Source: an uncultured Synechococcus sp.
GTDB lineage: Bacteria > Cyanobacteriota > Cyanobacteriia > PCC-6307 > Cyanobiaceae
Length of the DNA: 41,736 bases
Direction of reading: 5' to 3'
NCBI GenBank assembly: GCA_913049535.1
Contig: CAJWYF010000011.1
Coordinates: 1 to 41,736 of the forward strand
Shown here: in pieces, positions 1-7,643 of the stretch
Position numbering within the stretch: position 1 is the first letter of the stretch
Layout of the letters: each line of letters begins with the position of its first letter
Notes under the pieces: model-generated
Told to the model about the DNA's origin: nothing
Seen by the model: the letters and a program-made list of their open reading frames with translations, nothing else
Database searches by the model: none
Program-made: the position numbers and the translations under genes

Positions 1-1226
1 TCGGCGTTGATGCGCACGTACTGATCAGAGAGGTCGCAACCCCAGGCGGTGGCTGCACCTGGCCCTTGGCCCACCTGCAGCCGGATCAGCACCGTGTCAT
101 CGGTGAGATAAACGCCCGCAGCCCGCTCACGCATGTAGCGACTGGCGGCTTCGCGATCAAACCCCAGGGGCTGACCAGCGTCCATAAGTTGATGCTCTCC
201 CAGCCAGAGGGCCACAACCTCTGGGTCAAACGCCACACCAGCGCGCCCCGCTGCCCCGACAATCCGTCCCCAATTGGGATCACGGCCATGCACAGCGGTT
301 TTCACCAGCGATGAGCCGCAGATGGTACGTGCGATCGCCCGGGCTCCGGCCTCATCCGCTGCCCCCAGCACCTGCACCTCCAGCAGCAGCGTTGCCCCTT
401 CCCCATCACGGGCAATGGCACGGGCCAGTTGCTGCATGGCCTGGGTTAACCCCTCTTCCAAAGCGCCGTGATGGGCAGGATCCAATGGCTCACCCGCTGC
501 ATAGGCCAGCACCGTGTCGTTGGTGCTGGTGTCGCCATCAACGGTGATGCTGTTGAACGAGCGCTGCACGGCCCGGCTGACCATCGCCTGCCAAGCCTGA
601 GCTGGAACCCCAGCATCGCAACTGAAAAAAGCCAGCATCGTGGCCATGTCGGGGTGGATCATTCCCGAGCCTTTGGCCATCCCGCCAATCCGCACCGTTC
701 GCCCCCCCAGATCGCCCGCCAGAGCCACCTGCTTCTCAACCAGGTCAGTGGTGAGGATGGCCGCAGCAGCAGCAGCTCCAGCCTCCATCGCCCCATCAAG
801 AGCATCCACCAGCGGTTCAACCCCAGCCAGGAGGGTTTCCATCGCGATGGGCACACCAATCACGCCGGTGGAGCAGATCAACACCTCCTCTTGCGCCAGG
901 CCGAGGTGATCGGCAACAGCCTTGGTGGCCCGCTGGCTGTCGATCAGCCCGCGATCACCGGTGCAGGCATTGGCCTGGCCTGAGTTGATCAGCACCGCTC
1001 TGGCCTTGCCAGTGGTGTCCTGCAGCCGTTGAGCGCAGAGATCCACGCAGGCCGCACGGACACGATTAGTGGTGAAGCTGCCGCCGCACACCGCTCCGGC
1101 TGGAGCCAGCAGCAGGGCCAGATCTGCGCGGCCGCTGGCTTTAAGGCCCGACGTGATCCCTGCAGCCTGGAAGCCCTGCGGTGCTGTGATCCCACCGGCG
1201 ATGGGCTGCCAGGGGTGCGTCATCAT
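1..1226 (-). CDS. argJ: Bifunctional glutamate N-acetyltransferase / amino-acid acetyltransferase ArgJ (3' end cut by window edge)
   Basis: ArgJ moves the acetyl group from N-acetylornithine to glutamate and can also acetylate glutamate from acetyl-CoA, closing the acetyl cycle of arginine synthesis in the cytosol. From the ATG at 1226 the frame stays open to the window edge for 408 codons. KGSGMIHPDMATML is visible; in this family the Ala-Thr bond is the self-cleavage site and the Thr (residue 196 here) becomes the nucleophile of the beta chain. HGRDPNWGRIVGAAGRAG follows further on. The last readable residues are DLSDQYVRINA, and family members usually end about four residues later, so almost the whole gene is present. 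The ATG at 1223 is an equally possible start. The gene is head-to-head with coaE, and their 5' ends overlap if coaE starts at 1201. Confidence 0.96.
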   Translation of the reverse strand, partial: MMTHPWQPIAGGITAPQGFQAAGITSGLKASGRADLALLLAPAGAVCGGSFTTNRVRAACVDLCAQRLQDTTGKARAVLINSGQANACTGDRGLIDSQRATKAVADHLGLAQEEVLICSTGVIGVPIAMETLLAGVEPLVDALDGAMEAGAAAAAAILTTDLVEKQVALAGDLGGRTVRIGGMAKGSGMIHPDMATMLAFFSCDAGVPAQAWQAMVSRAVQRSFNSITVDGDTSTNDTVLAYAAGEPLDPAHHGALEEGLTQAMQQLARAIARDGEGATLLLEVQVLGAADEAGARAIARTICGSSLVKTAVHGRDPNWGRIVGAAGRAGVAFDPEVVALWLGEHQLMDAGQPLGFDREAASRYMRERAAGVYLTDDTVLIRLQVGQGPGAATAWGCDLSDQYVRINA

Positions 1227-1854
1227 CCAAACCAACGCATGCCCCCATCTTCCCTTGGCCCAGCGCCGCATCGGCCTCACCGGCGGGATCGCCACCGGTA
1301 AAAGCACAGCCAGCCGCCTGCTGGAGCAGCGGCACAAGCTTCCACTGCTCGATGCTGACGTCTTCTCGCGAGAGGCGCTGCAGCCTGCATCACCAGGGGC
1401 TGCAGCCGTGCTGAAACGCTATGGCGAGCAGGTCGCAGCCAAGGACGGCCTAATCAATCGGCGGGCCCTTGGAAGGATCGTGTTCAACGATCAGGCGGAG
1501 CGGCGCTGGTTGGAGGCATTGCTGCATCCGCTGGTGCGAGAGCGCTTTGATGTGGAGCTCGAGCGGCTGAAGGCGGCCCCGGTGGTGGTGCTGGTGATCC
1601 CGCTGCTATTTGAAGCCGGGCTGGAGGCGATCTGCAGCGAAACCTGGCTGGTGGATTGCGATGAACAGCAGCAGCTGCTGCGGCTGATGATGCGAGACCA
1701 ACTCAGCCCCACAGAAGCTCAGGCGCGTATCGCAGCCCAGTGGCCCCTGGCACAAAAGCGTGAGCTCGCTGATCGCGTGATCAGCAACCGCAGCACCAAC
1801 GAAGCGTTGGCACAGCGGTTGGCCGCAGCATTGCAGCAGAGCGTCAGCCCTTGA
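1201..1854 (+). CDS. coaE: Dephospho-CoA kinase CoaE
   Basis: CoaE phosphorylates the ribose 3'-hydroxyl of dephospho-CoA with ATP, the last step of coenzyme A synthesis in the cytosol. The P-loop GGIATGKST lies at residues 28-36 if translation begins at the ATG at 1201. It is followed by LLDADVFSREAL, the usual CoaE substrate region, and by VIPLLFEAGLE and DQLSPTEAQARIAAQWPL, all typical of the family. Length from 1201 is 217 residues; a TTG at 1255 (LAQRRIGLTGG) would give 199. The family runs about 200, and neither start has a clear Shine-Dalgarno site, so the start is unsettled. The 3' end overlaps the end of gatB on the other strand by 11 bases. Confidence 0.94.
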   Translation: MGCQGCVIIQTNACPHLPLAQRRIGLTGGIATGKSTASRLLEQRHKLPLLDADVFSREALQPASPGAAAVLKRYGEQVAAKDGLINRRALGRIVFNDQAERRWLEALLHPLVRERFDVELERLKAAPVVVLVIPLLFEAGLEAICSETWLVDCDEQQQLLRLMMRDQLSPTEAQARIAAQWPLAQKRELADRVISNRSTNEALAQRLAAALQQSVSP

Positions 1855-3328
1855 GCTTGGTGCTGAGGATCTGATTGGCAAGCTTGGGATCAGCCTTGCC
1901 GCCGGTTTTCTTCATCAGCTGACCCACGAAGAAGCCCTGCAATTTGTTTTTGCCGCCGCGGAAGGCTTCCACTTCCTCAGGGTGAGCCGCCAGCAGCTCA
2001 TCGACGATGGCTTCAATCGCTACTGGATCGGAGATCATTCCCAGACCGCGCTCATCAACAATCGCCTTGGGTGAACCTCCTTTCTCCAGCAGTTCTGGAA
2101 GGATCTCCTTGGCAATCTTGCCGCTGATCTTGCCGCCATCAATCAGCTGAACCATCTCGGCAAGCTGCTGGGGCCGAAACGGCAACTCGCTGTAGCTCAG
2201 GCGCTGGGAATTCACATAGGCAGCAATATCGCCTGTGATCCAGTTAGCCGCCAACTTGGCATCAGCCCCGGCTGCCACCACGGCCTCGAAGTACTCCGCC
2301 ATCGGCCGCTCATCGGTGAGCACACGGGCGTCGTACTGGGACAGCCCCATGGCATCGGCATAGCGATGTCGCTTGGCCGCTGGTAGCTCGGGTAACTCAT
2401 CCAGCCAGGCCTGGCGCTGCTCGGCTTTCACCTCAATCGGGCCCAGGTCCGGCTCAGGGAAATAGCGGTAATCACTGGAGCCCTCCTTGCTGCGCATGCT
2501 CTTGGTGAGCTGCTTGCCTTCATCCCACAGGCGCGTTTCCTGCACCACCGGCTCACCGGTTTCATAGGCCTTGATCTGACGTTGAATCTCGTGCTCACAG
2601 GCTTTCTGAATGGCCGAGAAGGAGTTCATGTTCTTGATCTCCACCTTCGTGCCGAAGGGGGCATCAGGACCACGGCGCACCGAGATGTTCACGTCGCAGC
2701 GCAGGGAACCCTCCTGCATGTTTCCGTCCGACACGCCGAGGTAGCGCATGATGCGGCGGATCTCTGAGGCGTATTCAGCGGCCTCACGGCCCGTGCGCAG
2801 ATCAGGCTTGCTGACGATCTCCGCTAGGGCCACACCGGCGCGGTTGTAGTCCACCAGGGAGTGGGTGGAGCCAGCGAGGCGATCGCTTCCGGCATGGACG
2901 AGCTTGCCTGCGTCCTCTTCCATGTGCAGCCGCTCGATGCCGATGCGCTTGAGGTAAGTGTCTTTGCCCTTCTCGGCGACTTCCACCTCAATCCAGCCGT
3001 TTTCGGCGATGGGCTCATCGAACTGGGAGATCTGATAGTTCTTTGGCAGATCGGGATAGAAGTACTGCTTACGGTCGAACTTGCTGTGCTCGGCAATCTC
3101 AAGGTTGAGCGCCAGAGCTGCTTTCACCGCATACTCGAGAACTTTTTTGTTGAGCACCGGCAGGGTGCCAGGCAGACCGCACACCACAGGGTCGATGTGG
3201 GTGTTGGGGTCATCACCGAAAGCGGTCGAGGCGGCGGTGAAGATCTTGCTGTCGGTCCCCAGCTGGACGTGGGTCTCCAGGCCGATCACGGCTTCCCAGT
3301 CGGGCAATGCTGTCGCCGCGCCTGCCAT
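1844..3328 (-). CDS. gatB: Aspartyl/glutamyl-tRNA amidotransferase subunit B
   Basis: GatB is the kinase/transamidase subunit of GatCAB, which converts Glu-tRNA(Gln) and Asp-tRNA(Asn) to the correctly amidated forms using ATP and ammonia channelled from GatA. The 494-residue product opens with WEAVIGLETHVQL and carries the family signature YFYPDLPKNYQISQFDEP. It ends with the helical YqeY-like tRNA-binding tail, containing GGSPKAIVDERGL and KLQGFFVGQLMKKT. I chose the ATG at 3328 because AAAGG sits 8 bases upstream; a GTG three codons earlier at 3337 has no such site. gatA and gatC are not in the window. The gene converges on coaE with an 11-base overlap, so no dedicated terminator fits between them. 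Confidence 0.97.
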   Translation of the reverse strand: MAGAATALPDWEAVIGLETHVQLGTDSKIFTAASTAFGDDPNTHIDPVVCGLPGTLPVLNKKVLEYAVKAALALNLEIAEHSKFDRKQYFYPDLPKNYQISQFDEPIAENGWIEVEVAEKGKDTYLKRIGIERLHMEEDAGKLVHAGSDRLAGSTHSLVDYNRAGVALAEIVSKPDLRTGREAAEYASEIRRIMRYLGVSDGNMQEGSLRCDVNISVRRGPDAPFGTKVEIKNMNSFSAIQKACEHEIQRQIKAYETGEPVVQETRLWDEGKQLTKSMRSKEGSSDYRYFPEPDLGPIEVKAEQRQAWLDELPELPAAKRHRYADAMGLSQYDARVLTDERPMAEYFEAVVAAGADAKLAANWITGDIAAYVNSQRLSYSELPFRPQQLAEMVQLIDGGKISGKIAKEILPELLEKGGSPKAIVDERGLGMISDPVAIEAIVDELLAAHPEEVEAFRGGKNKLQGFFVGQLMKKTGGKADPKLANQILSTKLKG

Positions 3329-3421
3329 GTGCTGCACCTTTACCGATGGTGGAGCCGATCCTATGGACCCAACGGCCGATTTACGGTCATCTCCTAGGCA
3401 TCACTGCTCAGCGCCTGCACC

Positions 3422-4552
3422 ATGGCGGCTTCTGCGCCTGTTCTTGTCCTTGGTGGTGGCCTCATGGGGCTCGCCATCGCCCACCAGCTGGCCCGCCGCG
3501 GCCGGGCCGTCACCGTGCTGAGTCGCCGCCGCAACGAGGCGGCCGGTTTTGTGGCGGCCGGCATGCTGGCGCCCCACGCCGAAGGGCTCCGGGCTGATCT
3601 GCTCAAGTTGGGCCAGCGCAGCCTGGAGCTGGTGCCGGCCTGGGTCTCCCAGGTGGAAGCGGACAGTGGTCTGGGCTGCGGCCATCGCCCCAGCGGCATC
3701 GTGGTGCCATTCCGCAGCGACAGCGAGCGGGACGCCTATCCCACAGCCCGCAACGGACTGGTGCTGGAGCGAGGCGAGCTGGAGCGGGAGGTCAGCGGCA
3801 TCAGCAGCGACTGGTGCACCGGGCTTCTGTTCGAGCAGGACGGCCAGATCGACAACCGCCGCCAGCTGATGCGTGCCCTGGAGCGGGCCTGCGCTGGGGC
3901 TGGGGTGCAGTTTGAGGAGGGCGCGGAAGTGCAGGAGCTGCAACAGCACAACGGGCGGTTGACAGCAGTCGCGCTGCAGCGGGCTGATGGCGACCGCCAG
4001 ACCCTGACGTGCGCCGACGCGGTGCTCTGCAGCGGTGCCTGGAGCGCCCAGCTGCTCCCCGAGCTGCCGGTGTTCCCTGTCAAGGGTCAGATGCTGTCGT
4101 TGCAGGCCCCGCGCCATGCCCTGCGGCGGGTGGTCTTTGGCCCAGGCACCTACCTGGTGCCGCGGGAGGACGGCTTGGTGGTAGTTGGTGCCACGAGCGA
4201 ACAGCAGGCAGGATTTTCCGAGGGGCTCACGCCTGAGGGCCAAAAGCAGCTTCAGGCGGGGATCGCCTCGCTCCTGCCAGAAGCCGGCAGCTGGCCACCG
4301 ATGGAACGCTGGTGGGGGTTCCGCCCCTGCACCCCGGATGAGGGCCCGTTGCTTGGCCCCAGCCCTGTGGCGGGGCTGTGGCTGGCCTGCGGTCACCACC
4401 GCAACGGCGTGCTGCTGGCTGCGCTGACCGCCCAACTCCTGGCAGGAGCCATCACGCAAGAAACCCCCAGCAGCACCGATGCAGCACTGCTGGGGGCATT
4501 CCGTTGGTCACGCTTCAACGAAGGGGATCAACCCTCAGTGCGCCAGGCCTGA
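3422..4552 (+). CDS. thiO: FAD-dependent glycine oxidase, ThiO family
   Basis: ThiO oxidises glycine to the imine, with FAD and O2, to supply dehydroglycine for the thiazole ring of thiamine in aerobic bacteria and cyanobacteria. The 376-residue product starts with the dinucleotide-binding motif [19 protein letters not shown]. It continues with [16 protein letters not shown], the amine-binding region typical of the DadA/ThiO class. The C-terminal FAD_oxidored part includes [22 protein letters not shown], and [18 protein letters not shown] and [10 protein letters not shown] follow. The length matches single-domain ThiO; it is not fused to thiG. No strong ribosome site is visible before the ATG. 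The last 25 bases overlap the 3' end of ndk on the opposite strand. Confidence 0.9.
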   Translation: MAASAPVLVLGGGLMGLAIAHQLARRGRAVTVLSRRRNEAAGFVAAGMLAPHAEGLRADLLKLGQRSLELVPAWVSQVEADSGLGCGHRPSGIVVPFRSDSERDAYPTARNGLVLERGELEREVSGISSDWCTGLLFEQDGQIDNRRQLMRALERACAGAGVQFEEGAEVQELQQHNGRLTAVALQRADGDRQTLTCADAVLCSGAWSAQLLPELPVFPVKGQMLSLQAPRHALRRVVFGPGTYLVPREDGLVVVGATSEQQAGFSEGLTPEGQKQLQAGIASLLPEAGSWPPMERWWGFRPCTPDEGPLLGPSPVAGLWLACGHHRNGVLLAALTAQLLAGAITQETPSSTDAALLGAFRWSRFNEGDQPSVRQA

Positions 4553-4986
4553 TCAGAAGGGGTCCAGTCGTTGAGCTCAGCGGGCTGGAACCAGAGGCCG
4601 ATTTCGAACTGGGCGGTTTCAGGCGCGTCGGAGCCGTGGATCACGTTGCGGCCGATGTTGATGGCCAGATCCCCGCGAATGGTGCCGGGCTCAGCTTCCA
4701 GGGGCTTGGTGGCACCGATCAGCTTGCGGGCGCTGGCGATCACACCGTCGCCCTCCCAGACCATGGCCACAACGGGACCGGAGGTGATGAAGTCCACCAG
4801 ACCGGCAAAGAAGGGGCGCTCCTTGTGAACGCCGTAGTGCTGCTCAGCCAGCTCACGGCTGGGGGTGAGCTGCTTGAGGCCCACCAACTTGAAGCCCTTG
4901 CGCTCAAAGCGGCCGAGGATGTCGCCCACCAGACCGCGCTGGACGCCATCGGGCTTGATCGCAATGAAAGTCCGTTCTGTGGACAT
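4528..4986 (-). CDS. ndk: Nucleoside diphosphate kinase
   Basis: Ndk equalises nucleoside triphosphate pools by moving the gamma-phosphate from ATP to other nucleoside diphosphates through a phospho-histidine. The 152-residue product begins [21 protein letters not shown], as in nearly all bacterial Ndk. It contains [21 protein letters not shown], where the His before GSD is the phosphorylated residue. An upstream extension to 5034 is open but reads as non-conserved, so the ATG at 4986 is the start. The gene is divergent from speA across 134 bases and converges on thiO with a 25-base overlap. Confidence 0.97.
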   Translation of the reverse strand: MSTERTFIAIKPDGVQRGLVGDILGRFERKGFKLVGLKQLTPSRELAEQHYGVHKERPFFAGLVDFITSGPVVAMVWEGDGVIASARKLIGATKPLEAEPGTIRGDLAINIGRNVIHGSDAPETAQFEIGLWFQPAELNDWTPSDQAWRTEG

Positions 4987-5080
4987 GGTTCGGCCAGGGA
5001 AGAGCGGCGCCATCGTCCGTGGCCGCCCTACCACTTGGCAAGCACAAGCGCACTGAGGCGGGCAGGCTCAGGTGCCGCTC

Positions 5081-5097
5081 ACTAAATTTCTCTTAGT
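5081..5097. promoter_or_regulatory. Inverted repeat in the ndk/speA divergent promoter region
   Basis: ACTAA at 5081-5085 and TTAGT at 5093-5097 form a dyad around a 7-base spacer, in the only AT-rich patch between two divergent genes. TAGTAAT at its right edge could serve as a -10 for speA, 24 bases from the ATG. The spacing suits a small dimeric regulator, but the arms are only 5 bp and chance cannot be excluded. Confidence 0.3.
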
Positions 5098-5120
5098 AAT
5101 GACATTGCGGGCTCGCGCCG

Positions 5121-7043
5121 ATGGTGGTTGCACCAACCCAGTCCACCGTCGAGGCCTGGACTCCGGCGGACAGCAGCAGCCTCTATGGCCTCGACCAGTG
5201 GGGCGAGCCTTACTTCAGTGTCAACGCCCGCGGCCACGTGATGGTGCAGCCCCGCGGTGACCGGGGCGGCTCCCTGGACCTGATGGAACTGGTCCAGGGC
5301 CTGCAGCACAGGGATCTGAGCTTGCCCTTGCTGATCCGTTTTGATGACATCCTCGAAGACCGGCTTGAGCGGCTGCACAGCGCCTTTGAGCGGGCCATCG
5401 CCCAATACGGCTACGGCGGCCACTACCAGGGCGTCTTCCCCGTCAAATGCAACCAGCAACGCCATGTGGTCGAACAGCTGGTGGAAACCGGCCGCCGCTG
5501 GCATTTCGGCCTCGAGGCCGGCAGCAAAGCCGAGTTGCTGATTGCCCTCTCCCTGCTGGAGGACCCCAAAGCCTTGCTCATCTGCAACGGCTACAAGGAC
5601 CTCCGCTACATCGAGACAGCCATCCTCGCCAGGCAGCTCGGCCGCCAGCCGGTGGTGGTGATCGAGCAGCCCGATGAGGTGCCCCGCATCATCGAAGCCA
5701 GCCGCAACCTCGGCGCCGCTCCTTTGATCGGCGTGCGCGCCAAGCTGGCCACACGCAGCAGTGGGCGCTGGGGCAGCTCCGTTGGGGAGAAGGCGAAATT
5801 CGGCCTATCGATTCCCGATCTGCTCGCCACGGTGGAGGCCCTGCGCGAAGCAGACCTGCTGGGAGATCTACGCCTGCTGCATTTCCACATCGGCAGTCAG
5901 ATCAGCGACATCGCTGTGCTCAAAGATGCCCTGCAAGAAGCAGGACAGCTGTATGTGCAGCTGGCGGCCCTGGGGGCACCCATGGGCTTCCTGGATGTGG
6001 GCGGCGGCCTGGGGGTGGATTACGACGGCAGCCGCAGCGCCACTGCCGCATCCACCAACTATTCCCTGCAGAACTACGCCAACGACGTGGTGGCCACCAT
6101 TCGCGAGTGCTGCGAACCCCACAGCCTGGCGGTGCCCACCTTGGTGAGCGAGAGCGGCCGGGCCATCGCCAGCCACTTCTCGGTGCTCGTCTTCAACGTG
6201 CTCGGCACCGGCGGGATCGCCAGCACGGATGTGCCCGAAACCGAGGCAGGGGAGCCACTCATCGTGCGCAACCTGCGCGAAACCCTTGGCGGCATCAATG
6301 CCAGCAACCTGCAGGAGGCCTGGAACGACGCCATCAAGTTCAAGCAGGACGCCCTCTCCGCCTTCCGGCTGGGGTACCTGAGCCTGGAGGACCGTGGACG
6401 GGCCGAACAGCTCTACTGGGCCTGCTGCCAGGCCATCGCCAACCAACTGCCGTCATCGGAGCAGCCACCGGATGAGCTGCGTGAGCTGGGTTCAGCTCTA
6501 GCGGGCACCTATTACGCCAACCTGTCGGTGTTCCGCTCAGCACCAGACACCTGGGCCATCGACCAGCTCTTCCCGGTGATGCCCATTCACCGCCTCGAGG
6601 AGCGACCAGGCCAACTGGGCTCCTTTGCCGATCTGACCTGTGACTCCGACGGCAAGCTGGCCCGCTTTATCGCCAGCGGCAGCACCAAACCGCTGCTGGA
6701 ACTCCACGAGCTGCGCGACGGTGAGCCCTATTGGATCGGCCTGTTCCTCGGGGGGGCCTATCAGGAGGTGATGGGCAATCTGCACAACCTCTTTGGCAGC
6801 ACCAATGCCGTCACGATCCGGCTGAGCCCCGGTGGCAGCTACCAGGTGGAACACGTTGTGCGCGGGCAGACCAATGCAGAGGTGCTCGAAGCCATGGAGC
6901 ACGACCCAGAAGCCCTGCTGGAGCGCCTGCGCCGCGCCAGTGAGGAGGCCATCCAGAGCGGCGACCTGGCCATCAGCGATGCCAGACGGCTGATGCAACA
7001 CCTTGAGGGCAGCCTGGGGCAGACCACCTACCTGGAAGGCTGA
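5121..7043 (+). CDS. speA: Biosynthetic arginine decarboxylase SpeA
   Basis: SpeA decarboxylates arginine to agmatine with PLP, starting the agmatine route to putrescine and other polyamines. The 640-residue product has the long SpeA architecture: an alanine-racemase-like barrel with GVFPVKCNQQRHVVEQL (Lys109 is the PLP lysine), GLEAGSKAELL, LLHFHIGSQ and FLDVGGGLGVDYDGS. A SpeA-type insertion and a C-terminal beta domain with YWIGLFLGGAYQEVMGNLHNL follow. Length is within the usual 630-660. The ATG at 5121 gives an N-terminus (YGLDQWGEPYFSVN) of the normal SpeA form. A cyclic-nucleotide-fold gene follows after 36 bases and may be cotranscribed. Confidence 0.96.
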   Translation: MVVAPTQSTVEAWTPADSSSLYGLDQWGEPYFSVNARGHVMVQPRGDRGGSLDLMELVQGLQHRDLSLPLLIRFDDILEDRLERLHSAFERAIAQYGYGGHYQGVFPVKCNQQRHVVEQLVETGRRWHFGLEAGSKAELLIALSLLEDPKALLICNGYKDLRYIETAILARQLGRQPVVVIEQPDEVPRIIEASRNLGAAPLIGVRAKLATRSSGRWGSSVGEKAKFGLSIPDLLATVEALREADLLGDLRLLHFHIGSQISDIAVLKDALQEAGQLYVQLAALGAPMGFLDVGGGLGVDYDGSRSATAASTNYSLQNYANDVVATIRECCEPHSLAVPTLVSESGRAIASHFSVLVFNVLGTGGIASTDVPETEAGEPLIVRNLRETLGGINASNLQEAWNDAIKFKQDALSAFRLGYLSLEDRGRAEQLYWACCQAIANQLPSSEQPPDELRELGSALAGTYYANLSVFRSAPDTWAIDQLFPVMPIHRLEERPGQLGSFADLTCDSDGKLARFIASGSTKPLLELHELRDGEPYWIGLFLGGAYQEVMGNLHNLFGSTNAVTIRLSPGGSYQVEHVVRGQTNAEVLEAMEHDPEALLERLRRASEEAIQSGDLAISDARRLMQHLEGSLGQTTYLEG

Positions 7044-7079
7044 AGCAGGAGCTAGCACGGTTGCAGCAGGAACGGTGCC

Positions 7080-7640
7080 ATGTGGGGCGATGAACCACAG
7101 CTGGACGCTTTCCGCGAGCGGCTGAGGCTGCTGCTGGATGCCCACCAACAGGAGCTCAACCCCCAGCACATCCATGCCACAGAAGGCGAGGTGCTCTTCA
7201 GGCAAGGGGAGCCGGTGGAGCAGCTGATGCTGCTGACCAGCGGCCGTGTCGCCGTGGATGTGCATCAAGGAGCGGAGTGCCACACCCTGGCGGTGGTGGA
7301 AGCGGTGGAGCTGCTGGGGGAGGTGGGCTTTTTTGCCAGCGGTCATCACTACGCGGATTTCCGCGTCGTCGATGGACCTGCTGATCTGCTGATGGTGCCA
7401 GGCCAGGAGCTGCTCAAGGCCATGCTTTTTGACAGCGATCTGGTGATGGAGATGCTCTCGCTGGTGAGCGAGCGCTGCCGCCGCGGCAACCGCGTGATCG
7501 CCTTACTGCTCAACGGCATCGAAGCGGTGCACAACGAGGAGGAGCAACGGCTGGCAACAACCTCTGAGGCGCTCAGCGACATCCACTTCTGCGTTGCCAA
7601 GGCTGCCCGCCAACTGCAGAACCTGCAGCGGCAGAGCTGA
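7080..7640 (+). CDS. Cyclic-nucleotide-binding-fold protein without DNA-binding domain
   Basis: The 186-residue product has a CRP/FNR-type beta-barrel at about residues 32-130: EGEVLFRQGEPVEQLMLLTSGRVAV is the typical first half, and ELLGEVGFFASG corresponds to the phosphate-binding cassette. The cassette lacks the Arg of the usual R-x-A pair, so cAMP binding is doubtful. The tail (about 131-186) is helical and too short for the winged helix of CRP, so this is unlikely to be a transcription factor by itself. It lies 36 bases after speA in the same direction and ends 3 bases before the alaS stop on the other strand. Its specific role is unknown. Confidence 0.75.
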   Translation: MWGDEPQLDAFRERLRLLLDAHQQELNPQHIHATEGEVLFRQGEPVEQLMLLTSGRVAVDVHQGAECHTLAVVEAVELLGEVGFFASGHHYADFRVVDGPADLLMVPGQELLKAMLFDSDLVMEMLSLVSERCRRGNRVIALLLNGIEAVHNEEEQRLATTSEALSDIHFCVAKAARQLQNLQRQS

Positions 7641-7643
7641 GCA

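Noticed and set aside
3401-4459. A 352-codon minus-strand frame opposite thiO
   Set aside because: thiO has its FAD motif and full family pattern on the plus strand; the antisense reading shows no domain.
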